Below, one piece after another: positions 8,056 to 15,251 of a stretch of DNA of 64,000 bases (the stretch's first letter is position 1; each line of letters starts with the position of its first letter). Origin of the DNA: Bacillota bacterium. Its GTDB lineage: Bacteria > Bacillota > Clostridia > Clostridiales > Clostridiaceae. Where the stretch lies: positions 1 to 64,000 of the forward strand of contig JAJXWJ010000011.1 of assembly GCA_021781655.1 (NCBI GenBank), written 5' to 3'. Under the pieces are notes generated by a model. That model saw nothing but the letters and a program-made list of their open reading frames with translations. It was not told the DNA's origin and ran no database searches. Position numbers and translations under genes: made by a program.

Positions 8056-8553
8056 ACTATTGTAAGGGACATAACGGTTGAGCGAAGATTTATATAGGCT
8101 CCTAGCAGGGTTTATATAGGTCGACCAAAGACTGTATTGTGATTATTTATTTAGTTGTAATTCAATCGGAGGAAGATTAAATAAAGTGGGGAAAAGTTTT
8201 ATTTCGGTTGAGTGAAATCTATCGCTATGAGATTCCAACTTATTTTATTTAGTTGAGTTAAGATCATTCAGGGTGTTGATTGGATTTAATCCTTTGATCT
8301 TATATAGCCTTTCGGTTATATAAGGTTGATAAAATATTCTGCATGGTCGAGCAAACCATTAATATAGGTTGCCACTTGCTTTATTAATGTCGAAAGATAT
8401 TAATGAGGTGATAAACTATCTATATTAGTGCAAGTAAGATCGTTATATTCTTTAAATGCTGAAGCTTAATAAAGTTTTGGCACAAAAGAGGAAATAATTT
8501 AATGTAGTATGCAAAAATGCTAACTATAATTAAATTATTTCCTTATTTTTTTG
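8056..8553 (+). ncRNA. Candidate large structured non-coding RNA upstream of the agr-like genes
   Basis: The 904-nt gap between 7855 and 8758 has no credible coding frame. Within it, about 500 nt is less AT-rich and dense in stems on the plus strand. Examples are GGTTGA (8077) with TCGACC (8122); AATCT (8216) with AGATT (8231) extended by GGTTG with CCAAC; a 10-bp hairpin TTATATAGCC-TTTC-GGTTATATAA (about 8301-8324); TTAATGTC-GAAA-GATATTAA (about 8386-8405) with a GNRA tetraloop; and ACTTGC with GCAAGT enclosing that hairpin. The region ends in a strong terminator at 8491-8553. The direct repeat TTTATATAGG occurs at 8091 and 8112. The family is not recognised; it could be a divergent member of a known large RNA class such as ROOL or GOLLD. 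The 5' end is a guess based on a CATAAT hexamer at 8050. The remaining flanks are AT-rich and show nothing else clear. Confidence 0.6.
8491..8553 (+). terminator. Rho-independent terminator of the candidate large RNA
   Basis: A perfect 13-bp stem (GGAAATAATTTAA at 8491-8503, TTAAATTATTTCC at 8531-8543) is capped by a further TAGT/ACTA and GCA/TGC stem. TTATTTTTTT follows on the plus strand. The opposite strand lacks a comparable T run, which fixes the orientation. Confidence 0.88.
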
Positions 8554-8645
8554 ACTAAAAATCAGCTGATGCTTTTAAATGAAAAAATATTGTTTAACAT
8601 TTTTATTGATGTAAAAAAATGTAGTATTTTGGGGAATAATTTATG

Positions 8646-8674
8646 ATGACAAATTGTGTACGTAGTAGTACAAT
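8646..8674 (+). promoter_or_regulatory. Possible promoter of the agr-like operon with an overlapping imperfect palindrome
   Basis: ATGACA and TACAAT hexamers are separated by 17 nt, about 85 nt before the first gene of the cassette. The spacer and the -10 element contain the imperfect palindrome TTGTGTAC-GTA-GTAGTACAA, which could be an operator. There is no match to the staphylococcal AgrA box. This is a weak call in AT-rich DNA. Confidence 0.35.
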
Positions 8675-8758
8675 GAATTTATCGAATTAAGTAATATTAT
8701 GTATATTTTGCATATTTATTGAGTTATTAATAATTTTTTTAAAGAAAAGAGATATTTT

Positions 8759-9253
8759 ATGTTGAAATTACAGTTCATTCAAATTTTTCTTTTAGGATTT
8801 CCAGAAACTTTTCTTTGTTTTTGGGCTATTAATTATATAAATAATAATAAAATACAACTTAAAGTATTGTTTATAACTAGCTTTATAATAGATGTAATTA
8901 TATATTTCGTAAGATTGTTACCAATTTTATATGGAGCTCATACAATTATATCAATCGTGTTATTTATAATTTTTACATATAAGATTACTAATATATCTCT
9001 GGTAAGAACTATATCATCTTGCTTAATAATTATGATTCTAATGTCATTTTGTGAATTTTTCCCTATCTTTATAGTCGAATTTTTTAACTTTAATTTACAA
9101 AATGTATTCTCAAATCCTTTATTTGAAGTTATATTATTTTTTCCTTCACTTGTAATATTTGTTTTATTCATAATTTTATATAATCATCTTAATATTAAAT
9201 ATTTATTGAAAGGTAATGATTTAATTGTCACTAATAGAGAAAGCCTCAAATAA
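8759..9253 (+). CDS. Membrane protein of the agr-like cassette
   Basis: A 164-aa, almost entirely hydrophobic protein with about five predicted transmembrane segments and a short polar tail. The opening FIQIFLLGFPETFL and the later VRLLPILYGAHTI resemble the membrane sensor halves of clostridial AgrC-like/GHKL kinases and small proteins often placed just before agrB. No kinase domain follows; the frame stops after the last helix. It could be a peptide sensor or partner for the kinase two genes downstream, or an accessory factor for AgrB. The upstream ribosome binding site is weak. The stop overlaps the start of agrB by 29 nt, so the two are translationally coupled. Confidence 0.6.
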   Translation: MLKLQFIQIFLLGFPETFLCFWAINYINNNKIQLKVLFITSFIIDVIIYFVRLLPILYGAHTIISIVLFIIFTYKITNISLVRTISSCLIIMILMSFCEFFPIFIVEFFNFNLQNVFSNPLFEVILFFPSLVIFVLFIILYNHLNIKYLLKGNDLIVTNRESLK

Positions 9254-9869
9254 GATTGGTTGCACGTTAGCCGTGAATTTAAATTTAGATGAAGACAATA
9301 AAGAAGTATTAATTTACGGAGCTTTTTGCCTTTTACAAACTATTTTATGTTTATCATCAATAATAATCTTCGGTTATATTTTTAATGTTTTATTAGAGTC
9401 TTTGCTTGTAGCTATTTCTGCCAGTACCTTAAGAAAATATTCTGGTGGAGTACATTCAGCGTCTCCAAACAGATGCTTAATTATCAGTATATTAATAAGC
9501 GTAGGCTTTAGTTTAATTATAATATCTACTACAAAATATTTAACTTCATCTTTTTGTATTCTACTGGTTTTTATAGGAATAGTTTATAGCTATTATTTTT
9601 TATACAAATATGCTCCTGTGGATAGTGCTGCAAAGCCAATAAATAATATCAATAAACGTAAAGAATTAAAATTTAAATCTTTAATATGCTTAAGTATAAT
9701 GACTATTTTAATAATTCTACTTATATTAGCTTATATTTTTAAATTAAACATAAACATATTAATATATTGCGAATGCATTGCTGTTGGGGTGACTTGGCAA
9801 AGCTTTACATTAACAAATTTAGGACATAATTTTTTAACTAAAATAGATAATATTTTTATTAAAAATTAA
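9225..9869 (+). CDS. agrB: AgrB-like autoinducer-processing membrane peptidase
   Basis: A 214-aa AgrB family cysteine peptidase with the catalytic pair His77 (KYSGGVHSAS) and Cys84 (PNRC), the same positions as in Staphylococcus aureus AgrB. Several hydrophobic segments follow, with the conserved YAPVDSAAKPI motif between them. It cleaves the C-terminal tail of the AgrD precursor and forms the thiolactone ring at the membrane. The start is a TTG about 10 nt after AAAGGT; an ATG just upstream (9216) is followed at once by a stop. It overlaps the preceding gene, and the precursor gene follows after 12 nt. Confidence 0.93.
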   Translation: MSLIEKASNKIGCTLAVNLNLDEDNKEVLIYGAFCLLQTILCLSSIIIFGYIFNVLLESLLVAISASTLRKYSGGVHSASPNRCLIISILISVGFSLIIISTTKYLTSSFCILLVFIGIVYSYYFLYKYAPVDSAAKPINNINKRKELKFKSLICLSIMTILIILLILAYIFKLNINILIYCECIAVGVTWQSFTLTNLGHNFLTKIDNIFIKN

Positions 9870-9881
9870 GGAGGAGTACAT

Positions 9882-10007
9882 ATGAAAAAGAAGTTATTTG
9901 CTTTATCTGCAAGTATACTAACATTATTTGCTTTGTTTACTTCCGTTTCTGCTTGCTTTTATGTTTTATATCAACCAAAAGAACCAAAATGCTTAAATGA
10001 AAAATAA
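9882..10007 (+). CDS. agrD: AgrD-like cyclic autoinducer peptide precursor
   Basis: A 41-codon gene with a strong AAGGAGGAG site right after agrB. The product has a lysine-rich start, an amphipathic/hydrophobic leader (about 5-22) and a C-terminal part reading SACFYVLYQPKEPKCLNEK. By analogy with clostridial AgrD peptides, where the ring is Cys plus four residues ahead of a conserved QPxxP segment, the predicted thiolactone is C25-F-Y-V-L29, with YQPKEP and the acidic tail removed by AgrB. The second Cys at position 37, in the tail, is unusual. The exact N-terminal cut cannot be read from the sequence. Confidence 0.92.
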   Translation: MKKKLFALSASILTLFALFTSVSACFYVLYQPKEPKCLNEK

Positions 10008-10012
10008 TTTTT

Positions 10013-10034
10013 AAGGACCGTTTATTCGGTCCTT
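10013..10034 (+). other. Perfect hairpin between agrD and the histidine kinase gene
   Basis: AAGGACCG and CGGTCCTT form an 8-bp perfect stem with a 6-nt loop, starting 6 nt after the agrD stop. No T run follows on the plus strand. It is better seen as a partial attenuator, an RNA-stability or processing element that would lower kinase expression relative to agrD, than as a full terminator. Confidence 0.5.
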
Positions 10035-10071
10035 AAATCCGTAAATTATAATCAGATAGGTGGAAAAAACA

Positions 10072-11919
10072 GTGAATGAATTTGAAAAAAATAATTTAAC
10101 AAAAATTAACGATATTATATATACTGTAAAGCTAGCCTCATTATTATTTTCTTTATTGTTAATTTACAATCACTTTAGTTTTAATTATAAATTGGATATT
10201 AATAATTTTGGTACTAAATTCTTTTTTAATCAAGTTTCATTAATTTCACTTTGTATGATGTTAATATATTTGCTTTGGTTATTTACAACAAAAATCTTTG
10301 AAAAATTTTATTTTAATAAAATTATTATACATTTTGAAAATTATTTTTTTATATGCTTTTTTACTATTTTAATATGTATTTCCGGCACTGATACTTATCA
10401 ATACAAGTTATTATATATGTTTGTCATAATAACATCTACTTTGCAATGTGGAAAAAAACATGGTATTTTAGTTGCTTCCATATCTTCTATAGTAGTTTTA
10501 GTAATGGATTTATTCCTATTTCAAAAACAAAACATAAATATACATTTCGAAAACGATCTTATATTATGTGGAATATTTATTTTAATTGCATGGCCTCTAG
10601 GCCATTATGTTGAAATTGAGGAAGAAAGAATTAAGTATAAGACTGTTCAAGTAAACAAACTAAATTATAAATTAAAAAGTCAAAATGAAAAAAATCGAGA
10701 AATTGAAAGACAGTTATTAAAAAATGAATTTTGCTCTAGATTAATTTTTGAAAATTCAAAGGATGTTATTTTAATTCACGATTTAAAAAAAGTTAAATTC
10801 GCAAATAAAAATGCAGAAGAGCTTTTAGGCTTCAATTTTGAAGAGTTCGGCTCTATGTCTATATTTGATATATTAAGCAATAACTTAGGCTTCGTAAATA
10901 AAAACTTTGAGGATGAACTAAAGGGATTAAAAAACAATATTAAATTTGAAGCTAAACTTAACAATAAGTTTGGCAAAAAAATTGTTGCAGAAGTAATTTC
11001 TAATTATTTTTTGTTTGAAGGTAATCCGTCAATATTAAGTATTATTCATGATATTTCCTCTGAGAAACAAGTAGAAAAATTGAAAAAAGATGTTGAAAAA
11101 AATGTTGAACTTTTGCAGGAAACTCAAGAATTTGCTGATTCGATAATCGAATCCTTTGCAAACATTTCTCACGAATTAAAAACACCTTTAAACGTTATTT
11201 TTTCTACAGTTCAATTATTAGACTTGCACAAAAAAAATGTATCAAAAATTGAGGATAAATTCGAAGATTACTTAACATTAATTAAGCAAAACTGCTATAG
11301 ATTAATGAGACTTATTAATAACTTTTTAGATATTACAAAAATAGATTCTGGATTTTTAAAATTAAATGTTGTAAAATGTGACATCGTTAAGGTAGTTGAA
11401 GACATTACTCTATCTGTTGCACCATACCTTGAAGGCAATAACCTTAATTTAATATTTGACACAAATACAGAAGAAAAGATAATGTGTTTTGACCCTGATA
11501 AAATTGAAAGAATTATGCTAAATTTACTTTCTAATTCGGTTAAATATTCAAAAGGCTCTGGTGAGGTTTTTGTAAATTTAACCGATAATGATGATTCAAT
11601 TACAATTTCTGTTAAGGATACAGGTCTTGGTATTCCAAAAGAAAAGCATAGGTTAATTTTTGAAAAACTAGGACAAGTAGATAAAACCTTAAAAAGAATT
11701 AGTGAAGGTAGTGGAATCGGGCTTACTTTAGTAAAATCCTTTGTTGAGATGCACAATGGCTCTATTATACTTAAAAGTGAGCAAGGCAAAGGCAGCGAAT
11801 TTGAAATTACAATTCCTACAACCTTGAGTGCTCAAAATATAGATGAAGATATAAAAATATTTACTACTAATGAAGAGAAAATTAGCATTGAATTTTCAGA
11901 TATATATATTAAAAACTAG
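10072..11919 (+). CDS. Membrane PAS sensor histidine kinase of the agr-like cassette
   Basis: A 615-aa kinase. It has about six N-terminal transmembrane segments (30-190), a short coiled coil, a PAS domain (about 225-335), HisKA with the phospho-acceptor His367 in SHELKTP, and a HATPase with an N-box (NLLSNSVKYS), G1 (DTGLGIP) and G2 (GSGIGLTL). This is an orthodox HisKA kinase, not the AgrC/HPK10 type usually paired with AgrB/AgrD. No response regulator gene is adjacent, so it is an orphan kinase; such kinases feed the Spo0A phosphorelay in several clostridia, but that target is inference here. An earlier GTG at 10060 is in frame, yet AGGTGG lies 8 nt before the GTG chosen. It may sense the cyclic peptide. 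Confidence 0.88.
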   Translation: MNEFEKNNLTKINDIIYTVKLASLLFSLLLIYNHFSFNYKLDINNFGTKFFFNQVSLISLCMMLIYLLWLFTTKIFEKFYFNKIIIHFENYFFICFFTILICISGTDTYQYKLLYMFVIITSTLQCGKKHGILVASISSIVVLVMDLFLFQKQNINIHFENDLILCGIFILIAWPLGHYVEIEEERIKYKTVQVNKLNYKLKSQNEKNREIERQLLKNEFCSRLIFENSKDVILIHDLKKVKFANKNAEELLGFNFEEFGSMSIFDILSNNLGFVNKNFEDELKGLKNNIKFEAKLNNKFGKKIVAEVISNYFLFEGNPSILSIIHDISSEKQVEKLKKDVEKNVELLQETQEFADSIIESFANISHELKTPLNVIFSTVQLLDLHKKNVSKIEDKFEDYLTLIKQNCYRLMRLINNFLDITKIDSGFLKLNVVKCDIVKVVEDITLSVAPYLEGNNLNLIFDTNTEEKIMCFDPDKIERIMLNLLSNSVKYSKGSGEVFVNLTDNDDSITISVKDTGLGIPKEKHRLIFEKLGQVDKTLKRISEGSGIGLTLVKSFVEMHNGSIILKSEQGKGSEFEITIPTTLSAQNIDEDIKIFTTNEEKISIEFSDIYIKN

Positions 11920-11930
11920 GAGGCTTATTA

Positions 11931-12506
11931 ATGATAGAAACAATTGTTTTAGCAATTTTGGTTTCAAAATTAAAAAAGAATAAAATTTCAACTATATTTA
12001 AGTCTTGGACTATATATCCCCTTATATTAATGTGCCTATTATACCTTATATTAGAAATAATGATTTTTAAAGGCATATATTTCGAAATACAATTTACTAC
12101 TATTTTTAAAACACTGTTGTTTCTATCTGTATTTATTTTGGTCATTAAATACAAACTTTATGCCAGTTCAGCTATTGGCTCACTGTTTTTACTTGCTGGA
12201 AGCTTTCTTAACTTTTTAGCAATGAGTGCTAATAACGGTAAAATGCCAGTTTTTATAACTCTTTCAAAATTAACTGGCTATGCAAACAATAGTTGTTTCA
12301 GCAAAATTAATGATATTCATATTATGGGAAATTCGGCAGCTCATCTTAAAATACTTACAGATATATTTGATGTTGGCTACTGTGTTATGAGCATTGGAGA
12401 TATATTAATTAGAGCTTTCATATTTATAATCGTTTACAAAGCAATTGAAAAGGCTAACCTTGATAAGGTTACTTCCTTAGACACAAATATAAACTTAACC
12501 TTTTAA
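11931..12506 (+). CDS. DUF5317 family membrane protein
   Basis: A 191-aa protein with about five hydrophobic segments and the features of DUF5317 proteins: ANNGKMPVF in the middle loop and, later, HLKILTDIFDVGYCVMSIGD before the last helix. AGGAGG precedes the ATG, 11 nt after the kinase stop, so it is probably the last gene of the agr-like operon. The function of the family is unknown. Its position suggests a role in signal sensing or in modulating the kinase. Its last 4 nt overlap the end of a convergent gene. Confidence 0.68.
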   Translation: MIETIVLAILVSKLKKNKISTIFKSWTIYPLILMCLLYLILEIMIFKGIYFEIQFTTIFKTLLFLSVFILVIKYKLYASSAIGSLFLLAGSFLNFLAMSANNGKMPVFITLSKLTGYANNSCFSKINDIHIMGNSAAHLKILTDIFDVGYCVMSIGDILIRAFIFIIVYKAIEKANLDKVTSLDTNINLTF

Positions 12507-12829
12507 TATTTAGGAAATTTATTATTTATTAGAAATTGATGAAAGCTTTCAAAGATTTCTATTTTTTTTTCATATTTAACCTTTTCATCTTTTAATCTTT
12601 TTATTTTATTAAAAATCAATTGCTTTTCCTTTTTCAACCCCTTTTCCTCTTCTAATAATAACTTAATTTCCTCTTGCTTCTTTTTATATATTGGCTCATA
12701 CATTGCTCTAAGCATCTTTTGTTTTTTGTTTTCAAAAATAATATTTTCCCTTTTTGATTTCACAAAAGCATTTGTATGTCTTTTTATATCTGCTATAATA
12801 TTTAATATCCATTCTTTTAAAGCTTGCAT
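12503..12829 (-). CDS. Small coiled-coil protein, function unknown
   Basis: A 108-aa basic protein that is mostly charged alpha-helix (Lys/Glu-rich heptads from about residue 30 to 100), with no signal peptide or membrane segment. GAGGTG precedes the ATG. It lies on the minus strand between plus-strand genes, overlaps the DUF5317 stop by 4 nt and diverges from the next coiled-coil gene across only 39 nt. No family was recognised. Confidence 0.55.
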   Translation of the reverse strand: MQALKEWILNIIADIKRHTNAFVKSKRENIIFENKKQKMLRAMYEPIYKKKQEEIKLLLEEEKGLKKEKQLIFNKIKRLKDEKVKYEKKIEIFESFHQFLINNKFPKY

Positions 12830-12868
12830 TTAAAAATCACCTCAATATAAGTATGGAAGGAGCAAATA

Positions 12869-13336
12869 ATGATAAACTTTAAATTGTTTAACAACTTTTA
12901 TTTGAGCGGTAAAGAAAAAAAACTTAAAGCCCTAGATAAACAAATTGAGCACTTAAAGCTTTCTATAAAAAACGAAAAGGCTTCAATTGAAAATAACGAA
13001 AAAACCGCTACCGAGCTAGAAAAAATCAATTCTGATATAGGCAAAAAATACATTAGTACAGTTGAATTTTTTATAAATACTAGTAAAATCTTTTTTATTA
13101 AAAACAACAACTATAAGGTTTCTCCTTGGGATAAATTAAATTTAGTTTATCTTTCTAAAAGTTATGTGCTTAAAACAAAAAAAGGAGAAATAATTCATGT
13201 TTTTAAAGATTATTTAAATGATTTTTTTAAATATATTAATACATTTAACTATACAATTATAGTTTTATCCGTCGATAAAAACTATATTGAGCTTGAATTT
13301 AGAATGAAGGAAGCCAAGGTTGAGGATTTTTTATAA
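12869..13336 (+). CDS. Hypothetical protein with N-terminal coiled coil
   Basis: A 155-aa protein with a Lys/Glu-rich coiled coil at about 17-60 and a more globular, aromatic-rich C-terminal part (about 70-150). No membrane segment or known motif was seen. GGAAGGAG precedes the ATG. It is divergent from the other coiled-coil gene with a 39-nt gap holding both ribosome binding sites, so the two may share a regulatory region or interact. It is convergent with the orphan gene that follows. No family was recognised. Confidence 0.55.
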   Translation: MINFKLFNNFYLSGKEKKLKALDKQIEHLKLSIKNEKASIENNEKTATELEKINSDIGKKYISTVEFFINTSKIFFIKNNNYKVSPWDKLNLVYLSKSYVLKTKKGEIIHVFKDYLNDFFKYINTFNYTIIVLSVDKNYIELEFRMKEAKVEDFL

Positions 13337-13353
13337 AAAATGATACCGTAAAA

Positions 13354-13734
13354 TCATAATTCCTTTGCTGCAAAATCCATTAACCTTCCAATAAATTGAC
13401 CTTCATAGTAAGTATTAAGCTTATGATCCTTTATTTTAACTTTTGTGTTCCCATCTACTCCTCTGTCTAAACAGTGCTTTGCAAATAAACTAATTTGCTT
13501 CTTACCTTTGCCATACGGTCTTAAGGCAGGCTCACCTTCTAATGTATAAAAGCTTTCCCCTTCTAATTTAACAAACCTTAAGGCGTCATCATAATCTTCT
13601 GATGAAATTGCTTTAGAGGTTACTATGAAGCTATGATGATAATTGTTTTCCTTTGCTATTTCCCCATTATAGCTGTATAATTCTCCACTTTTTAGAACCA
13701 TTCCTATTATAGGCGTGATGTTATTTTGTTCCAT
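13354..13734 (-). CDS. Hypothetical protein, last gene of the HD-GYP signalling operon
   Basis: A 126-aa soluble protein with an AAGGGGGC site before its ATG, only 13 nt after the HD-GYP gene. It contains IIGMVLKSGELYSYNGEI and an LYTLEGEPALRPYGKGK-like middle part, is of mixed charge, and has no transmembrane segment or recognised motif. Operon position suggests a role in the same sensory pathway. No function can be assigned. Confidence 0.6.
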   Translation of the reverse strand: MEQNNITPIIGMVLKSGELYSYNGEIAKENNYHHSFIVTSKAISSEDYDDALRFVKLEGESFYTLEGEPALRPYGKGKKQISLFAKHCLDRGVDGNTKVKIKDHKLNTYYEGQFIGRLMDFAAKEL

Positions 13735-13747
13735 AATATTAGCCCCC

Positions 13748-15247
13748 TTATTTTGTCATATCGTCTTTTAACTGTTCATAAATTGCTTCAAACTGCTTAT
13801 TTATTTTTTTAAAGGCCTCTAATACCTTGGGATCGAAATGATAAGGCATAACCCTTTTATCACCTTTTGTAATAATGTTATAGGCTTCTTCATGGGTAAA
13901 ACTTTTTTTATAAGGTCTAATGCTTCTTAACGCATCATATACATCTGCTAAAGCAACAATTCTCGCCGATAAAGGTATATCTTCTCCACTTTTACCACAA
14001 GGATATCCTGAGCCGTCAAACTTTTCATGATGATTTTTAGCTATTTCTGCTGACATCTTCAAATATTTTGAATCTCCAATTATTTTTTCCCCATAAATAG
14101 TATGAAGCTTCATTTGCTCAAACTCTTCTTTTGTTAATGCAGAAGGTTTTTTAAGAATACTTCTATCAACATAAATTTTACCAACATCATGCATTTGAGC
14201 AGAAACAAATATTTTTTTTATAAATTCATTATCTAAGCCCATTTCTTCTGCAATTGCAAAAGAAAAATAATTGACCCTCTTTACATGCTTTCCCGTAACA
14301 TCATCACTGGCTTCAGCTGCCCTTGCTAGGGCATTGGTAGTATAATCAAAAGCTTCTTCTAGTTCATTCATTTTATATTTTATTTTATTTATCAAATCAA
14401 CATTAATGGTAAGTGCTCTAATTATGTCCACATCATAATTATTAACATAACTTTGATAATTAAATGCAATAAGTGTCATTTCATCTATAGAAAACCCTGC
14501 AAAATTATTAATAGGTGTAATCACTTGTCTTAATTTAGAAGGAAGTTGATTTTTCTTAAAATTAATGTCCGAAAGTTCGGATATATCATAATTTTTACTA
14601 AACCCATTTTCTCCATAAACATCAAATTTAAAAAAATCATCCTTACCTATATTTAAATCATATTTTTCTTTATAACTGTTATTTTGTTCAAGTTGAAGCA
14701 CCTTTGCTTTGTATTCTTCCTTTGAAGGTATAATTATACATACGATTTGAGGAATATTTTTTAAAAATAAATTCTTTGCATATAACAAATCTATTAATTC
14801 ATGAGTAATCGTCTTTGAATTTAAATATTTATTTAACGACATTTTAACCTCACTATTTAATAAATTAATAGCCTCATAACTTTCTGAAATACCTCTATAT
14901 CTCTCATTGAATATAGAAGCTTGTTTAAGCATAGGCACTAACATGAGTGGCAAATCAGTAAATTTTAAAACTATGCAGTTTTTTACAGCTTCAATGATAT
15001 TTTCAAAATTTTTATAAAAATAAATTACTGATAAATTTTCTATAGATGAAATATATTGAATAGTTTGAATAGCATTTTCTTCAAAACTGTCCAAATCAAC
15101 AATTAGCATTATCGGTTCTTTTTCATATAACTCAACCATTAAATCACTTTTGTTTATACAATATATTTCATAACTTCCTTGCATAATTTTCCTAATTTCA
15201 TTTTCATTTTCTGAGCTTGTAGTTAAAAGAAATACTTTAGACACCAT
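13748..15247 (-). CDS. HD-GYP domain protein with N-terminal receiver-like domain
   Basis: A 499-aa protein. The N-terminal ~120 residues look like a degenerate receiver domain (IMLIVDLDSF at the position of the phospho-acceptor strand). A middle region of unknown fold follows (about 130-300), then a C-terminal HD-GYP domain (about 310-485) with AQMHDVGKI and HHEKFDGSGYP. HD-GYP enzymes hydrolyse cyclic di-GMP or related dinucleotides. All HD and GYP signature residues are visible, so an active phosphodiesterase is likely. The start abuts the preceding receiver gene (4-nt gap). Together with the upstream kinase and receiver it forms a four-gene operon. Confidence 0.85.
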   Translation of the reverse strand: MVSKVFLLTTSSENENEIRKIMQGSYEIYCINKSDLMVELYEKEPIMLIVDLDSFEENAIQTIQYISSIENLSVIYFYKNFENIIEAVKNCIVLKFTDLPLMLVPMLKQASIFNERYRGISESYEAINLLNSEVKMSLNKYLNSKTITHELIDLLYAKNLFLKNIPQIVCIIIPSKEEYKAKVLQLEQNNSYKEKYDLNIGKDDFFKFDVYGENGFSKNYDISELSDINFKKNQLPSKLRQVITPINNFAGFSIDEMTLIAFNYQSYVNNYDVDIIRALTINVDLINKIKYKMNELEEAFDYTTNALARAAEASDDVTGKHVKRVNYFSFAIAEEMGLDNEFIKKIFVSAQMHDVGKIYVDRSILKKPSALTKEEFEQMKLHTIYGEKIIGDSKYLKMSAEIAKNHHEKFDGSGYPCGKSGEDIPLSARIVALADVYDALRSIRPYKKSFTHEEAYNIITKGDKRVMPYHFDPKVLEAFKKINKQFEAIYEQLKDDMTK

Positions 15248-15251
15248 ATTT

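Noticed and set aside
8388-8394. TGTCGAA in the candidate RNA as a Spo0A box
   Set aside because: It is part of a hairpin with a GAAA tetraloop and lies inside the predicted transcript, far from any start.
8041-8560. Group I/II intron or RNase P RNA as an explanation of the structured region
   Set aside because: No intron 5'/3' signatures, domain V, or RNase P conserved core were seen.
9216-9224. ATG at 9216 as the agrB start
   Set aside because: Two codons later there is a stop (ATG ATT TAA), so the TTG at 9225 is used.
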